Assembly (NCBI GenBank): GCA_050950785.1
Contig: JBMNIG010000004.1
Span: forward strand, 26,908-90,907
Reading direction: 5' to 3'
Length of the DNA stretch: 64,000 nt
DNA from: JAAYOS01 sp050950785
GTDB taxonomy: Bacteria; Bacillota; Clostridia; Oscillospirales; JAAYOS01
Shown in pieces: positions 34,658 to 44,034 of the stretch. The translations under genes and the position numbers were made by a program. How positions within the stretch are numbered: the first letter of the stretch is position 1; each line of letters opens with the position of its first letter. The notes below the pieces were generated by a model. The model was not told the origin of the DNA and did no database searches. It saw only the letters and a program-made list of their open reading frames with translations.

Positions 34658-35764
34658 ATGGATAAAAAGAAGGCTTTAGAAACTGCGATTGCGCAAATCG
34701 AAAAGATGTACGGAAAAAACTCTGTAATGCGTTTGGGAGAAAAGAGCGATATGGCTATCAGCTCGATTTCCACCGGATCGCTGACCCTGGACATAGCATT
34801 AGGTATCGGGGGAATTCCCCGGGGAAGGATCATCGAAATATATGGACCGGAATCCTCCGGAAAGACGACCCTGGCCCTTCATTGTATAGCTGAAGCACAA
34901 AAGACAGGGGGCGAAGCTGCGTTTATAGATGCTGAACATGCCTTGGATCCTGTGTATGCCGAGGCTCTTGGTGTAGATGTGGACAATTTACTTATTTCTC
35001 AACCTGACACAGGCGAACAGGCATTAGAAATTGCTGAAGCTCTCGTAAGAAGCGGCGCAATAGATATAATCGTTGTCGACTCTGTTGCCGCCCTCGTTCC
35101 CCGAAGCGAAATCGAAGGCGTAATGGGAGAGTCTTTTGTAGGTCTACAAGCACGCTTGATGTCACAAGCCCTTCGCAAGCTGGCAGGAGTCATTTCAAAG
35201 ACAAACAGCACTGTTATTTTTATCAACCAGTTGCGTGAAAAGATAGGAATCATCTACGGATCGAATGAAACCACAACAGGTGGGCGTGCTCTAAAGTTCT
35301 ATTCAAGCGTACGTATCGATATTAGGCGTACCGAATGGATAAAGTCCGGTTCTGAAAACATCGGTGGACGTACACGCGCACGTGTAGTCAAGAATAAAAT
35401 GGCACCACCTTTTAGAGAGGGCGAGTTCGACATAATCTTCGGTGAGGGTATTTCCCGAGTTGGTGAGATGGTAGATCTTGGCGTAAAAATTGGTGCTGTT
35501 ACGAAAAGTGGCTCATGGTATTCTATTGGAGAAGAAAGAATAGGCCAGGGCAGAGAGGCTGCAAAGCAGTACCTGAAAGACAATCCCGATCTTGCCCAGC
35601 AGGTAGAAGATCAAATAAGGGCTGCAGCAAATGAGGATCCCTCATTATTTTCAAAGGGCAAGGTAGCGTCAAGGGCTGCAAAGACCGCAAATACTACTAA
35701 ACGGGTCGTTCCTGCTGTAACCCCAGTAGACATAGAGGCTGACGATCTCGAAGATGACAAGTAA
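34658..35764 (+). CDS. recA: Recombinase RecA
   Basis: Full-length at 368 residues. RecA forms the ATP-dependent filament on single-stranded DNA for recombination and SOS signalling. Walker A is GPESSGKTT, Walker B ends IIVVDSVAAL, and the L2/ATP-cap region contains TGGRALKFYSSVRIDIRR. The acidic C-terminal tail (DIEADDLEDDK) is typical. The recX start overlaps its last codons, so the two are coupled. Confidence 0.98.
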   Translation: MDKKKALETAIAQIEKMYGKNSVMRLGEKSDMAISSISTGSLTLDIALGIGGIPRGRIIEIYGPESSGKTTLALHCIAEAQKTGGEAAFIDAEHALDPVYAEALGVDVDNLLISQPDTGEQALEIAEALVRSGAIDIIVVDSVAALVPRSEIEGVMGESFVGLQARLMSQALRKLAGVISKTNSTVIFINQLREKIGIIYGSNETTTGGRALKFYSSVRIDIRRTEWIKSGSENIGGRTRARVVKNKMAPPFREGEFDIIFGEGISRVGEMVDLGVKIGAVTKSGSWYSIGEERIGQGREAAKQYLKDNPDLAQQVEDQIRAAANEDPSLFSKGKVASRAAKTANTTKRVVPAVTPVDIEADDLEDDK

Positions 35765-36215
35765 TATGACTGAAGGGCAAAAAAGTGCCCTAATTCATGC
35801 CGGTAAAATGTTAAGCGCTCGAATGATGACTCGCAAGCAAGTCACCGACAAGCTTATAGAGAAGGGTCACAGCTCTGATGACGCACTTTTTGCGGTGGAT
35901 TATTTGGAGCAGATGCGTGCAATCGATGATTTAGAGTATGCGCATCAGTATGTGCTCAGCCGTGCCGCAAGGGGTTACGGTGAGATAAGGATTCGCCAAG
36001 AGCTTAGACAACGCGGTGTAGAAGAGGATCATATCGACCAGGCGATAGAGTCGATGCCTTTTGATTCCGGGATGATAGAAAAGTTTATACTATCCCGCGC
36101 TAAGAGTTTACCTATTGATAGACGGGAGGCCTCTAAAATATCGAGTGCCCTCGCGCGCAAGGGCTTTTTGTGGGATGATATATGGCCAATTTTGCGCAAA
36201 TATACGGAGGAATAA
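35754..36215 (+). CDS. recX: Regulatory protein RecX
   Basis: A 153-residue helical protein that modulates RecA filaments. Its three-helix repeats are visible in LSARMMTRKQVTDKLIEKG, GYGEIRIRQELRQRGV and ASKISSALARKGF. It overlaps the end of recA by 11 bp; a second in-frame ATG at 35766, just past the recA stop, is an alternative start. rimO follows 7 bp later. Confidence 0.88.
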   Translation: MTSNMTEGQKSALIHAGKMLSARMMTRKQVTDKLIEKGHSSDDALFAVDYLEQMRAIDDLEYAHQYVLSRAARGYGEIRIRQELRQRGVEEDHIDQAIESMPFDSGMIEKFILSRAKSLPIDRREASKISSALARKGFLWDDIWPILRKYTEE

Positions 36216-36222
36216 ATATATA

Positions 36223-37566
36223 ATGGCTACTATTGGATTGGTTTCGCTTGGCTGTGACAAAAACAGAATCAATGCCGAACAAATGCTGTGGCAGTTGATG
36301 GATGCAGGATACGATATAGTTGAGATTCCGGAACTGGCGGATGTAGTAATCGTAAACACATGTTCATTCATCGAATCTGCAAAGGCTGAGGCAATAGAAA
36401 ACATTCTTGAGATTGCAGCAGCAAAAAAGAAGAACAGAGTAGACAATATCGGCGGCAACGTTGAAAAGATAATTGTGACCGGTTGTCTTGCAGAAAGATA
36501 TCGGGAGGAGATCTTAAAGGAACTACCTGAAGTAGACGGAATCGTCGGTTGCGGCAGTTTTGACAGCATCGTTTCGGTAGTGGACAATGTACTAGAGGGA
36601 AAAAAGCCATGTATCTTTGAGGATATCAACAGAGAACTTCCCGAGATACCTCGTTTTCGTACCGGTGCGAAGTATTCTGCATATCTTAAAATAGCTGAAG
36701 GCTGTGATAATCGATGTTCATATTGCATCATTCCAACACTGCGTGGCTGTTATCGTAGCAGACATATGGAGAATATCCTGCAGGAAGCTCAAGATCTTGC
36801 TGAAAACGGAGTCAAGGAGTTGATACTCGTTGCACAGGATCTTACAAGGTACGGTCTAGATTTATATAAGGAAAGAAAACTGCCTGAATTGTTAGAACGG
36901 CTATGCGAAATAAAGGAACTGGCTTGGATACGTCTTCACTATCTATATCCCGAGGAAGTTACTGATGAGCTTATAAGTACTATCAAGCGGCAGCCAAAGA
37001 TCGTTAGGTATTTGGACATTCCGATACAGCATATAAACGACAATATACTCCGTAAAATGAATCGCCGTTCAGATGGTCAGACGATCCGCTCCCTTATCAA
37101 GAAGCTCCGCAGAGAACTAGATGGAGTATGTATACGAACCAGTATTATAGCTGGTTTTCCCGGGGAGGACGAAGCCGCATTTACCGAACTTTGTACTTTC
37201 CTGAAAGAGGCTAAAATTGAACGAGCGGGCTTTTTCGCATTTTCACCTGAAGAGGGTACTCGTGCATTCGATATGGAAGACAAAGTCAGCCCTGAAGAAA
37301 TTCGTAACAGAATAGAAGTGTTGACGGATATTCAGGACCAGGTCATGTACGAATATGATCGTTCCAGACTTGGAAAGGTGTATAATGTACTATGCGAGGG
37401 TTACGACCCTATAATTCGTCACTATTTTGGCAGGACTTACGCCGACTCGCCCGAAATCGATGGCAAGGTGTTCTTTACCGGAAATCGGTCAGTAGAAGAG
37501 GGCGACATTGTGGAAGTTATGATGGAAGATTTGCTTGACGGTGAACTAGTTGGGACAATGGTTTAA
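36223..37566 (+). CDS. rimO: Ribosomal protein S12 methylthiotransferase RimO
   Basis: A radical SAM enzyme of 447 residues that methylthiolates Asp88 of ribosomal protein S12. The N-terminal UPF0004 domain has three cluster cysteines (SLGCDKN, VNTCSF, VTGCLAER), the radical SAM motif is GCDNRCSYCIIP (CxxxCxxC), and a TRAM domain closes the protein. SLGCDKNRIN marks RimO rather than MiaB. The ATG at 36223 has GGAGG ten bases upstream; longer in-frame starts lie inside recX. Confidence 0.96.
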   Translation: MATIGLVSLGCDKNRINAEQMLWQLMDAGYDIVEIPELADVVIVNTCSFIESAKAEAIENILEIAAAKKKNRVDNIGGNVEKIIVTGCLAERYREEILKELPEVDGIVGCGSFDSIVSVVDNVLEGKKPCIFEDINRELPEIPRFRTGAKYSAYLKIAEGCDNRCSYCIIPTLRGCYRSRHMENILQEAQDLAENGVKELILVAQDLTRYGLDLYKERKLPELLERLCEIKELAWIRLHYLYPEEVTDELISTIKRQPKIVRYLDIPIQHINDNILRKMNRRSDGQTIRSLIKKLRRELDGVCIRTSIIAGFPGEDEAAFTELCTFLKEAKIERAGFFAFSPEEGTRAFDMEDKVSPEEIRNRIEVLTDIQDQVMYEYDRSRLGKVYNVLCEGYDPIIRHYFGRTYADSPEIDGKVFFTGNRSVEEGDIVEVMMEDLLDGELVGTMV

Positions 37567-37588
37567 AAATATTGGCGGAGGGCATTGA

Positions 37589-38131
37589 ATGAAAAGCGCG
37601 AATATAATAACTTTGATTAGGATAGCACTGGTACCTGTCTTTATGGTCGTTTACTTGCTAAAATTGCCACATCATGAAGTGGTTGCCCTTGTGTTGTTTT
37701 TGCTTGCAAGTGCCACTGACAAACTGGATGGATATATTGCAAGAAAATATAACCAGATATCTGATTTTGGAAAGTTCATTGATCCGCTTGCCGATAAGCT
37801 ATTGATTACAGCAGCTCTGGTAATGCTTTCAGAGTCCGGCATCATTGCTTCTTGGGCAGTAGTATTGATTCTATCTCGTGAGTTTATCGTTACAGGTTTG
37901 CGTACGGTCGCAATGTCTGCGGGCAGGGTTATAGCTGCTAATTCGTGGGGAAAGGCAAAAATGGTGGTCCAGGTTATCGTTGTTGCTTTTCTTTTGACGC
38001 CACTTCGCAACGTCACGATTGGAATAACAAATCTTGGTGAGATACTGATATGGCTGATGACTTTGGTAACTGTCGTCTCAGGAATAGATTACGTTTATCT
38101 TAACAGAGACCTATTCTATACTGCTAAATAG
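37589..38131 (+). CDS. pgsA: CDP-diacylglycerol--glycerol-3-phosphate phosphatidyltransferase
   Basis: A 180-residue membrane enzyme making phosphatidylglycerophosphate, the first committed step to phosphatidylglycerol. The CDP-alcohol phosphotransferase signature is exact (DKLDGYIAR followed by GKFIDPLADK). About five membrane helices are evident. It lies 22 bp after rimO, a standard neighbour. cysE follows 12 bp downstream. Confidence 0.94.
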   Translation: MKSANIITLIRIALVPVFMVVYLLKLPHHEVVALVLFLLASATDKLDGYIARKYNQISDFGKFIDPLADKLLITAALVMLSESGIIASWAVVLILSREFIVTGLRTVAMSAGRVIAANSWGKAKMVVQVIVVAFLLTPLRNVTIGITNLGEILIWLMTLVTVVSGIDYVYLNRDLFYTAK

Positions 38132-38143
38132 CGAGGAAGAATT

Positions 38144-38829
38144 ATGTTTACAAGAATCGGCGAAGATCTGCGTTCCATTCGGGAAAGGGATCCTGCTGCC
38201 CGGTCCTGTTTGGAGGTCTTTTTCCTTTATTCCGGTTTTCATGCGCTTTTGTTCTATCGAGTTTCACACAGATTGCATAAGTGGAAACTGAAGTTTCTGG
38301 CAAGACTGGTGTCACAGATAGGAAGGTTTTTTACTGGCGTTGAGATACACCCGGCTGCAAAGATCGGGAGAGGACTTTTTATTGACCACGGTATGGGGCG
38401 TGGTAATTGGAGAAACTACTGAAATCGGTGACTATGTTACGATATATCAGGGTGTAACCCTTGGTGGAACCGGCAAAGAGACCGGAAAGCGTCACCCGAC
38501 TATAGGTAACAATGTTCTAATTGGCGCAGGCGCTAAGGTATTGGGGCCGTTCACAGTTGGTGACTATGCAAGGATTGCGGCAAATGCTGTAGTTCTTGAT
38601 GAAGTGCCACCCCCATTCGACTGTTGTCGGAGTTCCCGGACGTGTCGTCCGACTTAACGGAAAACGGATTCCTAACCTGGATCAGATCCATATACCTGAC
38701 CCGGTTGCTCAGGAGTTGTGTCGAATGAGGATACGTTTAGAAAAACTTGAAAAGGCAATGAATATAGAAAGTCCTAACGAAGGACCAAATCCCTGTGATT
38801 TAGTAGAGGGTAATAAGCCAAAAGGGTAA
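38144..38829 (+). pseudogene. cysE: Serine O-acetyltransferase cysE, reading frame broken twice
   Basis: The three pieces together give a full-length CysE, the enzyme that makes O-acetylserine for cysteine synthesis. Piece 1 runs from the ATG at 38144 to GRGLFIDHGM; piece 2 has VVIGETTEIGDYVTIYQGV with the left-handed beta-helix hexapeptides; piece 3 has STVVGVPGRVVRLNG and the tail. The breaks are a G run at 38395-38398 (one G too many) and a C run at 38610-38614 (one C too many). Both look like run-length errors, and everything else is conserved, so the gene may well be intact in the organism. It sits between pgsA and cysS, a common cysE-cysS pairing. Confidence 0.88.
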
Positions 38830-38886
38830 TATCAATAAAAATCGATCACATAGATCAAACATAATGCTTGGAGGCAACGTCAAGTT

Positions 38887-40308
38887 ATGAAGCTTTACAA
38901 CACTCTAACCAGAAAGAAAGAGGACTTTCGTCCTATAAACGACTCTTTAGTCAAGATATATACATGTGGCCCTACAGTTTATCAATATGCACATATAGGA
39001 AATCTCCGCGCTTATTTGTTTATGGATTCTCTGCGCAGAGCACTAAAGCACAATGGCTTTACACTCCAGCATGTTATGAATATAACTGATGTTGGTCATC
39101 TGGTAAGCGATGCTGACGAAGGAGAGGACAAAATGGAGAAGTCTGCCCGTGAGCAGCAGAAATCTCCTCTTGAAATTGCCGCATACTACACCGATGTGTT
39201 CATGAAAGATATAGCCCGTTTGAATATTGACAAACCCGAGATAGTTGCAAAAGCTACTGACAACATCTCTGAAATGATCGATTTTGTTGAAAAGCTTGTT
39301 GAGAAGGGCTATGGTTATGAAACTTCGGATGGTATTTACTTCAACATTGAAAAGTTTAAGGATTATGGCAAACTATCAAGGATGAACTTTGACGAACAAC
39401 AGGCAGGGGCCAGGGTCGAAGTAAACAGTGAGAAGCGACATCCTGCCGACTTCGCCCTATGGAAAAAGGCCCAGAAAGAGCGTCTTCAACAGTGGGAGTC
39501 ACCATGGGGAATGGGATTTCCGGGTTGGCATATCGAATGCTCTGCCATGGGTCTGAAATATTTAGGCGAAGAGTTCGACATACACACCGGCGGAGTCGAC
39601 CATATTCCGATCCATCATGAAAACGAAATTGCACAGTCTGAAGCTCTGCTCGACCATTCCGCTGTTAACATTTGGATGCATAGCGAGTTTTTATTGGTGG
39701 ACGGCGGTAAAATGTCAAAGAGTCTCGGTAATTGCTATACACTAAGTGATCTTGATGATCGTGGTTACTCACCTCTATGCTATAGATATTTTTGCCTAAA
39801 CGCCCATTACCGCTCAAAACTCAATTTCACATTTGACGGAATGGATGCTGCAAAGAAATCCCTTAATAATTTGATCACAGCCGTACAAAGCCATAAAGAT
39901 GCAGATGGCAAGATCGAGAGTGATATTATTGATGGTTTTCGTAAAGATTTTTTTGATGCGGTAAACGATGATCTTAATATTCCAAAGGCACTGGGAGTAG
40001 TGTGGAGTATGGCAAGGTATGCCACAAAGTCTGACGCTATGTATCAGTTGATTTTGGAAGCTGACAAAATACTTGGACTGGATTTGCACATAAATGCAAA
40101 TCAGGGACAATCAGATGATCTATTAGATTTAGGTCAGGAAATTGAGGCTCGTGTTCGAGATCGTCACGCTGCAAGGAAGTCCAGAAATTTTGCGGAGGCC
40201 GACAAAATAAGAAATGAACTAAATCAGCAAGGCATTACTCTTGAAGATATGCCCAATGGTGTTAAGGTAATAATCGATGGAAGATCTCATGTAGTTGAGT
40301 TTGATTGA
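38887..40308 (+). CDS. cysS: Cysteine--tRNA ligase
   Basis: A class I synthetase of 473 residues. C27 in CGPTVYQYAHIGN is a zinc ligand and HIGN at 36-39 is the HIGH motif; GFPGWHIECSAM supplies the second zinc cysteine, and GGKMSKSLGN is the KMSKS loop. GGAGG stands about 12 bases before the ATG. It follows cysE and is followed within 15 bp by polA. Confidence 0.97.
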   Translation: MKLYNTLTRKKEDFRPINDSLVKIYTCGPTVYQYAHIGNLRAYLFMDSLRRALKHNGFTLQHVMNITDVGHLVSDADEGEDKMEKSAREQQKSPLEIAAYYTDVFMKDIARLNIDKPEIVAKATDNISEMIDFVEKLVEKGYGYETSDGIYFNIEKFKDYGKLSRMNFDEQQAGARVEVNSEKRHPADFALWKKAQKERLQQWESPWGMGFPGWHIECSAMGLKYLGEEFDIHTGGVDHIPIHHENEIAQSEALLDHSAVNIWMHSEFLLVDGGKMSKSLGNCYTLSDLDDRGYSPLCYRYFCLNAHYRSKLNFTFDGMDAAKKSLNNLITAVQSHKDADGKIESDIIDGFRKDFFDAVNDDLNIPKALGVVWSMARYATKSDAMYQLILEADKILGLDLHINANQGQSDDLLDLGQEIEARVRDRHAARKSRNFAEADKIRNELNQQGITLEDMPNGVKVIIDGRSHVVEFD

Positions 40309-40322
40309 AAGGATTTTGTTCC

Positions 40323-42956
40323 ATGAAGCTTATGATGCTTGACGGCAACAGTATAATGAACAGGGCATTTTATGGTATACGCCTTTTTTCCAACCGGGAA
40401 GGGCTGTATACAAATGCAGTCTACGGTTTCTTAAATATTCTTCTCAAATTGATCGAAGAAGAGAAGCCCGATGGCATCTGTGTAGCATTTGATGTTCACG
40501 CGCCAACACTTAGAAGTCAGTTGTATGAAGATTACAAGGCCAACCGCAAGGAAATGCCTGATGAATTGGCAGTACAAATGCCTGTAATTAAAGAGATACT
40601 TGATGCTATGCATATCCCAAGTTTCGGACTTGCGGGTTATGAGGCAGACGATATTCTTGGGACTTTGTGCAACAAAATCAAACAATCAGGCATGGAAGGA
40701 GTAGTCGTCACAGGTGATCGTGATGCGCTTCAGCTTGTAAATGACAAAATTTCGGTCATGCTTATCACAACCGCAAAAGGACAAACACTTACAACTGTCT
40801 ACACACCGGATAAATTTCGAGATGAATATGGATTTGAACCAGCCAAGATGATCGACTTAAAAGCCCTAATGGGCGATCCTTCCGATAATATACCGGGTGT
40901 TGCGGGAATAGGAAAAAAGACAGCAACTGAACTTGTACAAAAGTATGGCAGCATATCGGATATCTATAATAAACTTGATGAGATCGATATGCGCAGGGGA
41001 GTAGTTGATAAGCTGAAAGCAGGTCATGACATTGCACTGCTAAGTTATGAGCTTGCAACAATAGATCAAAATGTCCCCATTGATGTAGACATTGAATCTA
41101 TAAAATTACAGCCTGTTGATAGTGAAAAACTATACGATCTATTCATAAAGTTAGAATTCAAATCACTTCTTGACAAGCTCTCAATAGAGTCTCCTCCTGT
41201 TGAAGATCCAAAAGCAAAAGAACTGCTGGATTTTGCTATAGAACACTTAAATCCTGAAAAGTGGGCAAACGTTCTGGATGCAATAGATTCACCTGTCTCT
41301 GTAATTTGCCAACAGGATCTTGAAGCTGTCGCTTTCTATCATTCTGGAAAAGTTTATATAGCCCGGGAGTGTGACTTTGAACCTGAAGCTTGGACTGATT
41401 TTCTCAGATCTTTTTTTAGTGAGAAAATTTCTAAATACGGAATTGATATCAAGACCGACATTCGTCTGTTATTGGATATGTCGATAGACCCTAAGGGGTA
41501 CATTTTTGACACGGCCCTATGCGCCTATCTTCTAAATCCAACAGAAGGGCGTTATACGATCGAGCGTTTAGCCTTGTCATATCTTGAACTACAGGTACCT
41601 TCGCCAAAGATTTATAAGGATGGCAACGCATTTAACTCTCTGTCAATTGAAAGCGAAGCAGAAGGTGCAATAGCAACACATGCTGCAACACTGTTTATGC
41701 TTGGTGAAATGCTGCAAGAGTTGCTTGACGAGTCAGATATGAAACAGCTGTTTTATGAACTTGAGCTTCCTCTCTGTAGTGTTCTGGCTGAGATGGAGCA
41801 CAACGGAATGAAGGTGGATGCAAAAAAGCTCGCGGAGTTTTCCGAATGGCTTTCAATAAAGATCGAAAAGTGCCAACAGGCGATCTACTTGTATGCAGAT
41901 GCGGAATTCAATATCAATTCAACGAAGATGCTTGGTGAAATTCTGTTTGACAAATTAGGACTTCCCCCTGTCAAAAAAACAAAGACGGGCTATTCAACCG
42001 ATATTGGGGTCCTGGAAAAGCTAAAGGGCAAGCATCCAATCATTGAAGAAATCATTGAATATAGGCAGCTTACAAAGTTAAAGTCGACATATGCAGATGG
42101 TTTGCTAAAAATGATAGGCGAGGACGGACGTGTACACACCAAGTTCAATATGATGGTAACTGCTACAGGACGTCTCAGTTCCGCTGACCCAAACCTACAG
42201 AATATTCCCGTGAGAGCGGATCTTGGAAGCGAAATCAGAAAAATGTTTGTAGCCGAAGATGGGTGTGTATTGATAGACGCAGACTATTCTCAAATAGAGC
42301 TACGTGTACTTGCTCATATTGCAGATGACAAAGCAATGATCGAAGCCTTCAAAAACGATCAAGATATACACACGATCACCGCATCACAGGTTTTTGGCGT
42401 CCTCCCGGATGAGGTTACACCTGAACTTCGCCGTCGCGCAAAGGCAGTAAACTTTGGAATCGTGTACGGCATATCCGACTTTTCACTTGCTGAGGATATC
42501 GGTGTATCACGTAGTGAAGCCGGACTATATATCGAAAACTACCTCAACCATTACTCGGGTATAAAGAACTATATGAAGCAAATTGTTGAGTCTGCCAAAG
42601 AGACCGGATTTGTTAAGACGATCATGCATAGACAGCGCTTTCTCCCTGAACTGAAATCCAAAAACTATAATATCAGATCCTTCGGGGAACGAGCTGCTCT
42701 GAATACACCGATCCAAGGCTCTGCCGCCGACATTATTAAGAAAGCCATGTTGCATGTCAGTCGCAGGCTGAAAAGTGAAGGGCTTCGCGCTAAAATGATC
42801 CTTCAAGTTCATGACGAATTGATTGTTGAAGCACCTGAGGAAGAGGCTGAAGTTGTGGCTGAAATCCTTACGGAGGAAATGCAGCGAGTTGTAGAACTGA
42901 AGGTTCCACTTATCGCCGATGCAAGGATGGGCAAGACATGGTTTGAAGCAAAATAG
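40323..42956 (+). CDS. polA: DNA polymerase I
   Basis: The protein (877 residues) has an N-terminal 5'-3' exonuclease (FEN) domain (LDGNSIMNRAFYG, GDRDALQLV, GDPSDNIPGV), a central 3'-5' exonuclease-like domain, and the polymerase domain with motif A DYSQIELRVLAHIA, motif B RRRAKAVNFGIVYG and motif C QVHDELIVEAP. In the central domain I do not see the acidic DxE of an active proofreader (the region reads CQQDLEAVAFY), so proofreading is probably lost as in Bst/Taq. The ATG at 40323 has AAAGGA upstream; a TTG six codons earlier overlaps cysS. Confidence 0.96.
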   Translation: MKLMMLDGNSIMNRAFYGIRLFSNREGLYTNAVYGFLNILLKLIEEEKPDGICVAFDVHAPTLRSQLYEDYKANRKEMPDELAVQMPVIKEILDAMHIPSFGLAGYEADDILGTLCNKIKQSGMEGVVVTGDRDALQLVNDKISVMLITTAKGQTLTTVYTPDKFRDEYGFEPAKMIDLKALMGDPSDNIPGVAGIGKKTATELVQKYGSISDIYNKLDEIDMRRGVVDKLKAGHDIALLSYELATIDQNVPIDVDIESIKLQPVDSEKLYDLFIKLEFKSLLDKLSIESPPVEDPKAKELLDFAIEHLNPEKWANVLDAIDSPVSVICQQDLEAVAFYHSGKVYIARECDFEPEAWTDFLRSFFSEKISKYGIDIKTDIRLLLDMSIDPKGYIFDTALCAYLLNPTEGRYTIERLALSYLELQVPSPKIYKDGNAFNSLSIESEAEGAIATHAATLFMLGEMLQELLDESDMKQLFYELELPLCSVLAEMEHNGMKVDAKKLAEFSEWLSIKIEKCQQAIYLYADAEFNINSTKMLGEILFDKLGLPPVKKTKTGYSTDIGVLEKLKGKHPIIEEIIEYRQLTKLKSTYADGLLKMIGEDGRVHTKFNMMVTATGRLSSADPNLQNIPVRADLGSEIRKMFVAEDGCVLIDADYSQIELRVLAHIADDKAMIEAFKNDQDIHTITASQVFGVLPDEVTPELRRRAKAVNFGIVYGISDFSLAEDIGVSRSEAGLYIENYLNHYSGIKNYMKQIVESAKETGFVKTIMHRQRFLPELKSKNYNIRSFGERAALNTPIQGSAADIIKKAMLHVSRRLKSEGLRAKMILQVHDELIVEAPEEEAEVVAEILTEEMQRVVELKVPLIADARMGKTWFEAK

Positions 42957-43032
42957 TTTTTAAGCCGGATGAGATGTTTATATATCGATTACCAAATCTC
43001 TGAATACTTGGTGAGAAGGATTTTGCGATATT

Positions 43033-43509
43033 ATGAAAAAAATACTTTTCGTTTGTACCGGAAACACTTGCAGAAGCCCAATGGCTGCCGGCATATTTAA
43101 TCATTTGGCAGAAGAAATAGGGCTGGATGCTAAAGCTTTTTCAAGAGGTATTGCAGTATATTCAACATCACCTGCTACCGACAAAGCGGTGTCTGCAGCA
43201 GGTGCTTATGGGGTTGATATAGACTCCCACGAATCACAAAATATCACCGAGAACGATCTGAAAATAGCTGACCGTGTATATGGAATGACAGAAGGGCATG
43301 TAAGGGCACTGATATCGCAATTTCCCCAATACAAGGACAAGATATTTTCCATTCCAACGGGAGATATTCCCGATCCATACGGTGGCAGCTTAGAAATATA
43401 TGAGGAAATCGCGCGACGTATAAGTCTGGCAATAAAGAATATTCTCAGCTCACTAAAAGCAGGGGATGAAGGATCAGATGGAGATAAGAATAAAGCCTAT
43501 GACCTTTGA
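43033..43509 (+). CDS. Low-molecular-weight phosphatase, probable protein-arginine phosphatase (YwlE-like)
   Basis: A 158-residue LMW-PTP fold enzyme. The P-loop CTGNTCRSP has nucleophile C8 and R14; the general acid is in DIPDPYGG. A threonine (T12) occupies the position that is Ile in tyrosine phosphatases (CLGNICRS). In YwlE this Thr gives specificity for phosphoarginine, the degradation tag written by McsB. So arginine dephosphorylation is the best reading. It overlaps the rimI gene by 32 bp. A CtsR/McsAB locus is not in the window. Confidence 0.85.
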   Translation: MKKILFVCTGNTCRSPMAAGIFNHLAEEIGLDAKAFSRGIAVYSTSPATDKAVSAAGAYGVDIDSHESQNITENDLKIADRVYGMTEGHVRALISQFPQYKDKIFSIPTGDIPDPYGGSLEIYEEIARRISLAIKNILSSLKAGDEGSDGDKNKAYDL

Positions 43510-43930
43510 TCATCTTGATCAGATGGTCGAACTTGAAAATAGATGTTTCTCAATTCCCTGGTCCAGGGAAATGCTCTCGGACGAGCTTATCAACGAACAC
43601 GCAATATACTATGTAGCTGTCACAGAAGACGATACCCTAATTGGCTATATTGGCATGCATGTAGTGTTCGATCAAGCTTATATAACCAATATTGCTGTTT
43701 CACCGGATTTTCGACAGTTGGGCATTGGAAAGGCATTACTGTCAAGGGCTATTGAAACATGCAAAGATATGGATGTTGTGTCCACAACATTAGAGGTCAG
43801 GGAGTCAAATGAAATCGCGTTATCGCTCTATCGCAGTTTCGGGTTCAAGCCGGTGGGAAAGCGAATCAGCTACTACCGCAATCCAACAGAAGATGCATTG
43901 ATCATGTTACTGAATTTTAGTATAAAGTAG
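43478..43930 (+). CDS. rimI: Ribosomal protein alanine N-acetyltransferase RimI
   Basis: A GNAT-fold acetyltransferase of about 150 residues. The N-terminal MVELENRCFSIPWS, the acetyl-CoA loop RQLGIGKALL and the ESNEIALSLYRSFGFKPVGKR segment are typical of RimI. The ATG at 43478 has AAGGA just upstream; an ATG at 43466 is possible. It lies in the usual RimI-TsaD neighbourhood, though tsaB and tsaE are absent here. Confidence 0.92.
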   Translation: MEIRIKPMTFDHLDQMVELENRCFSIPWSREMLSDELINEHAIYYVAVTEDDTLIGYIGMHVVFDQAYITNIAVSPDFRQLGIGKALLSRAIETCKDMDVVSTTLEVRESNEIALSLYRSFGFKPVGKRISYYRNPTEDALIMLLNFSIK

Positions 43931-44034
43931 CTTTGCGCATACCGTGAGCATGTAATTGGATCAAGCGCTGATTAAATCATTACGCAAAGAAACATCACAC
44001 ATAGAAACTTCGAGAATTGGAGATTCATAATAAA

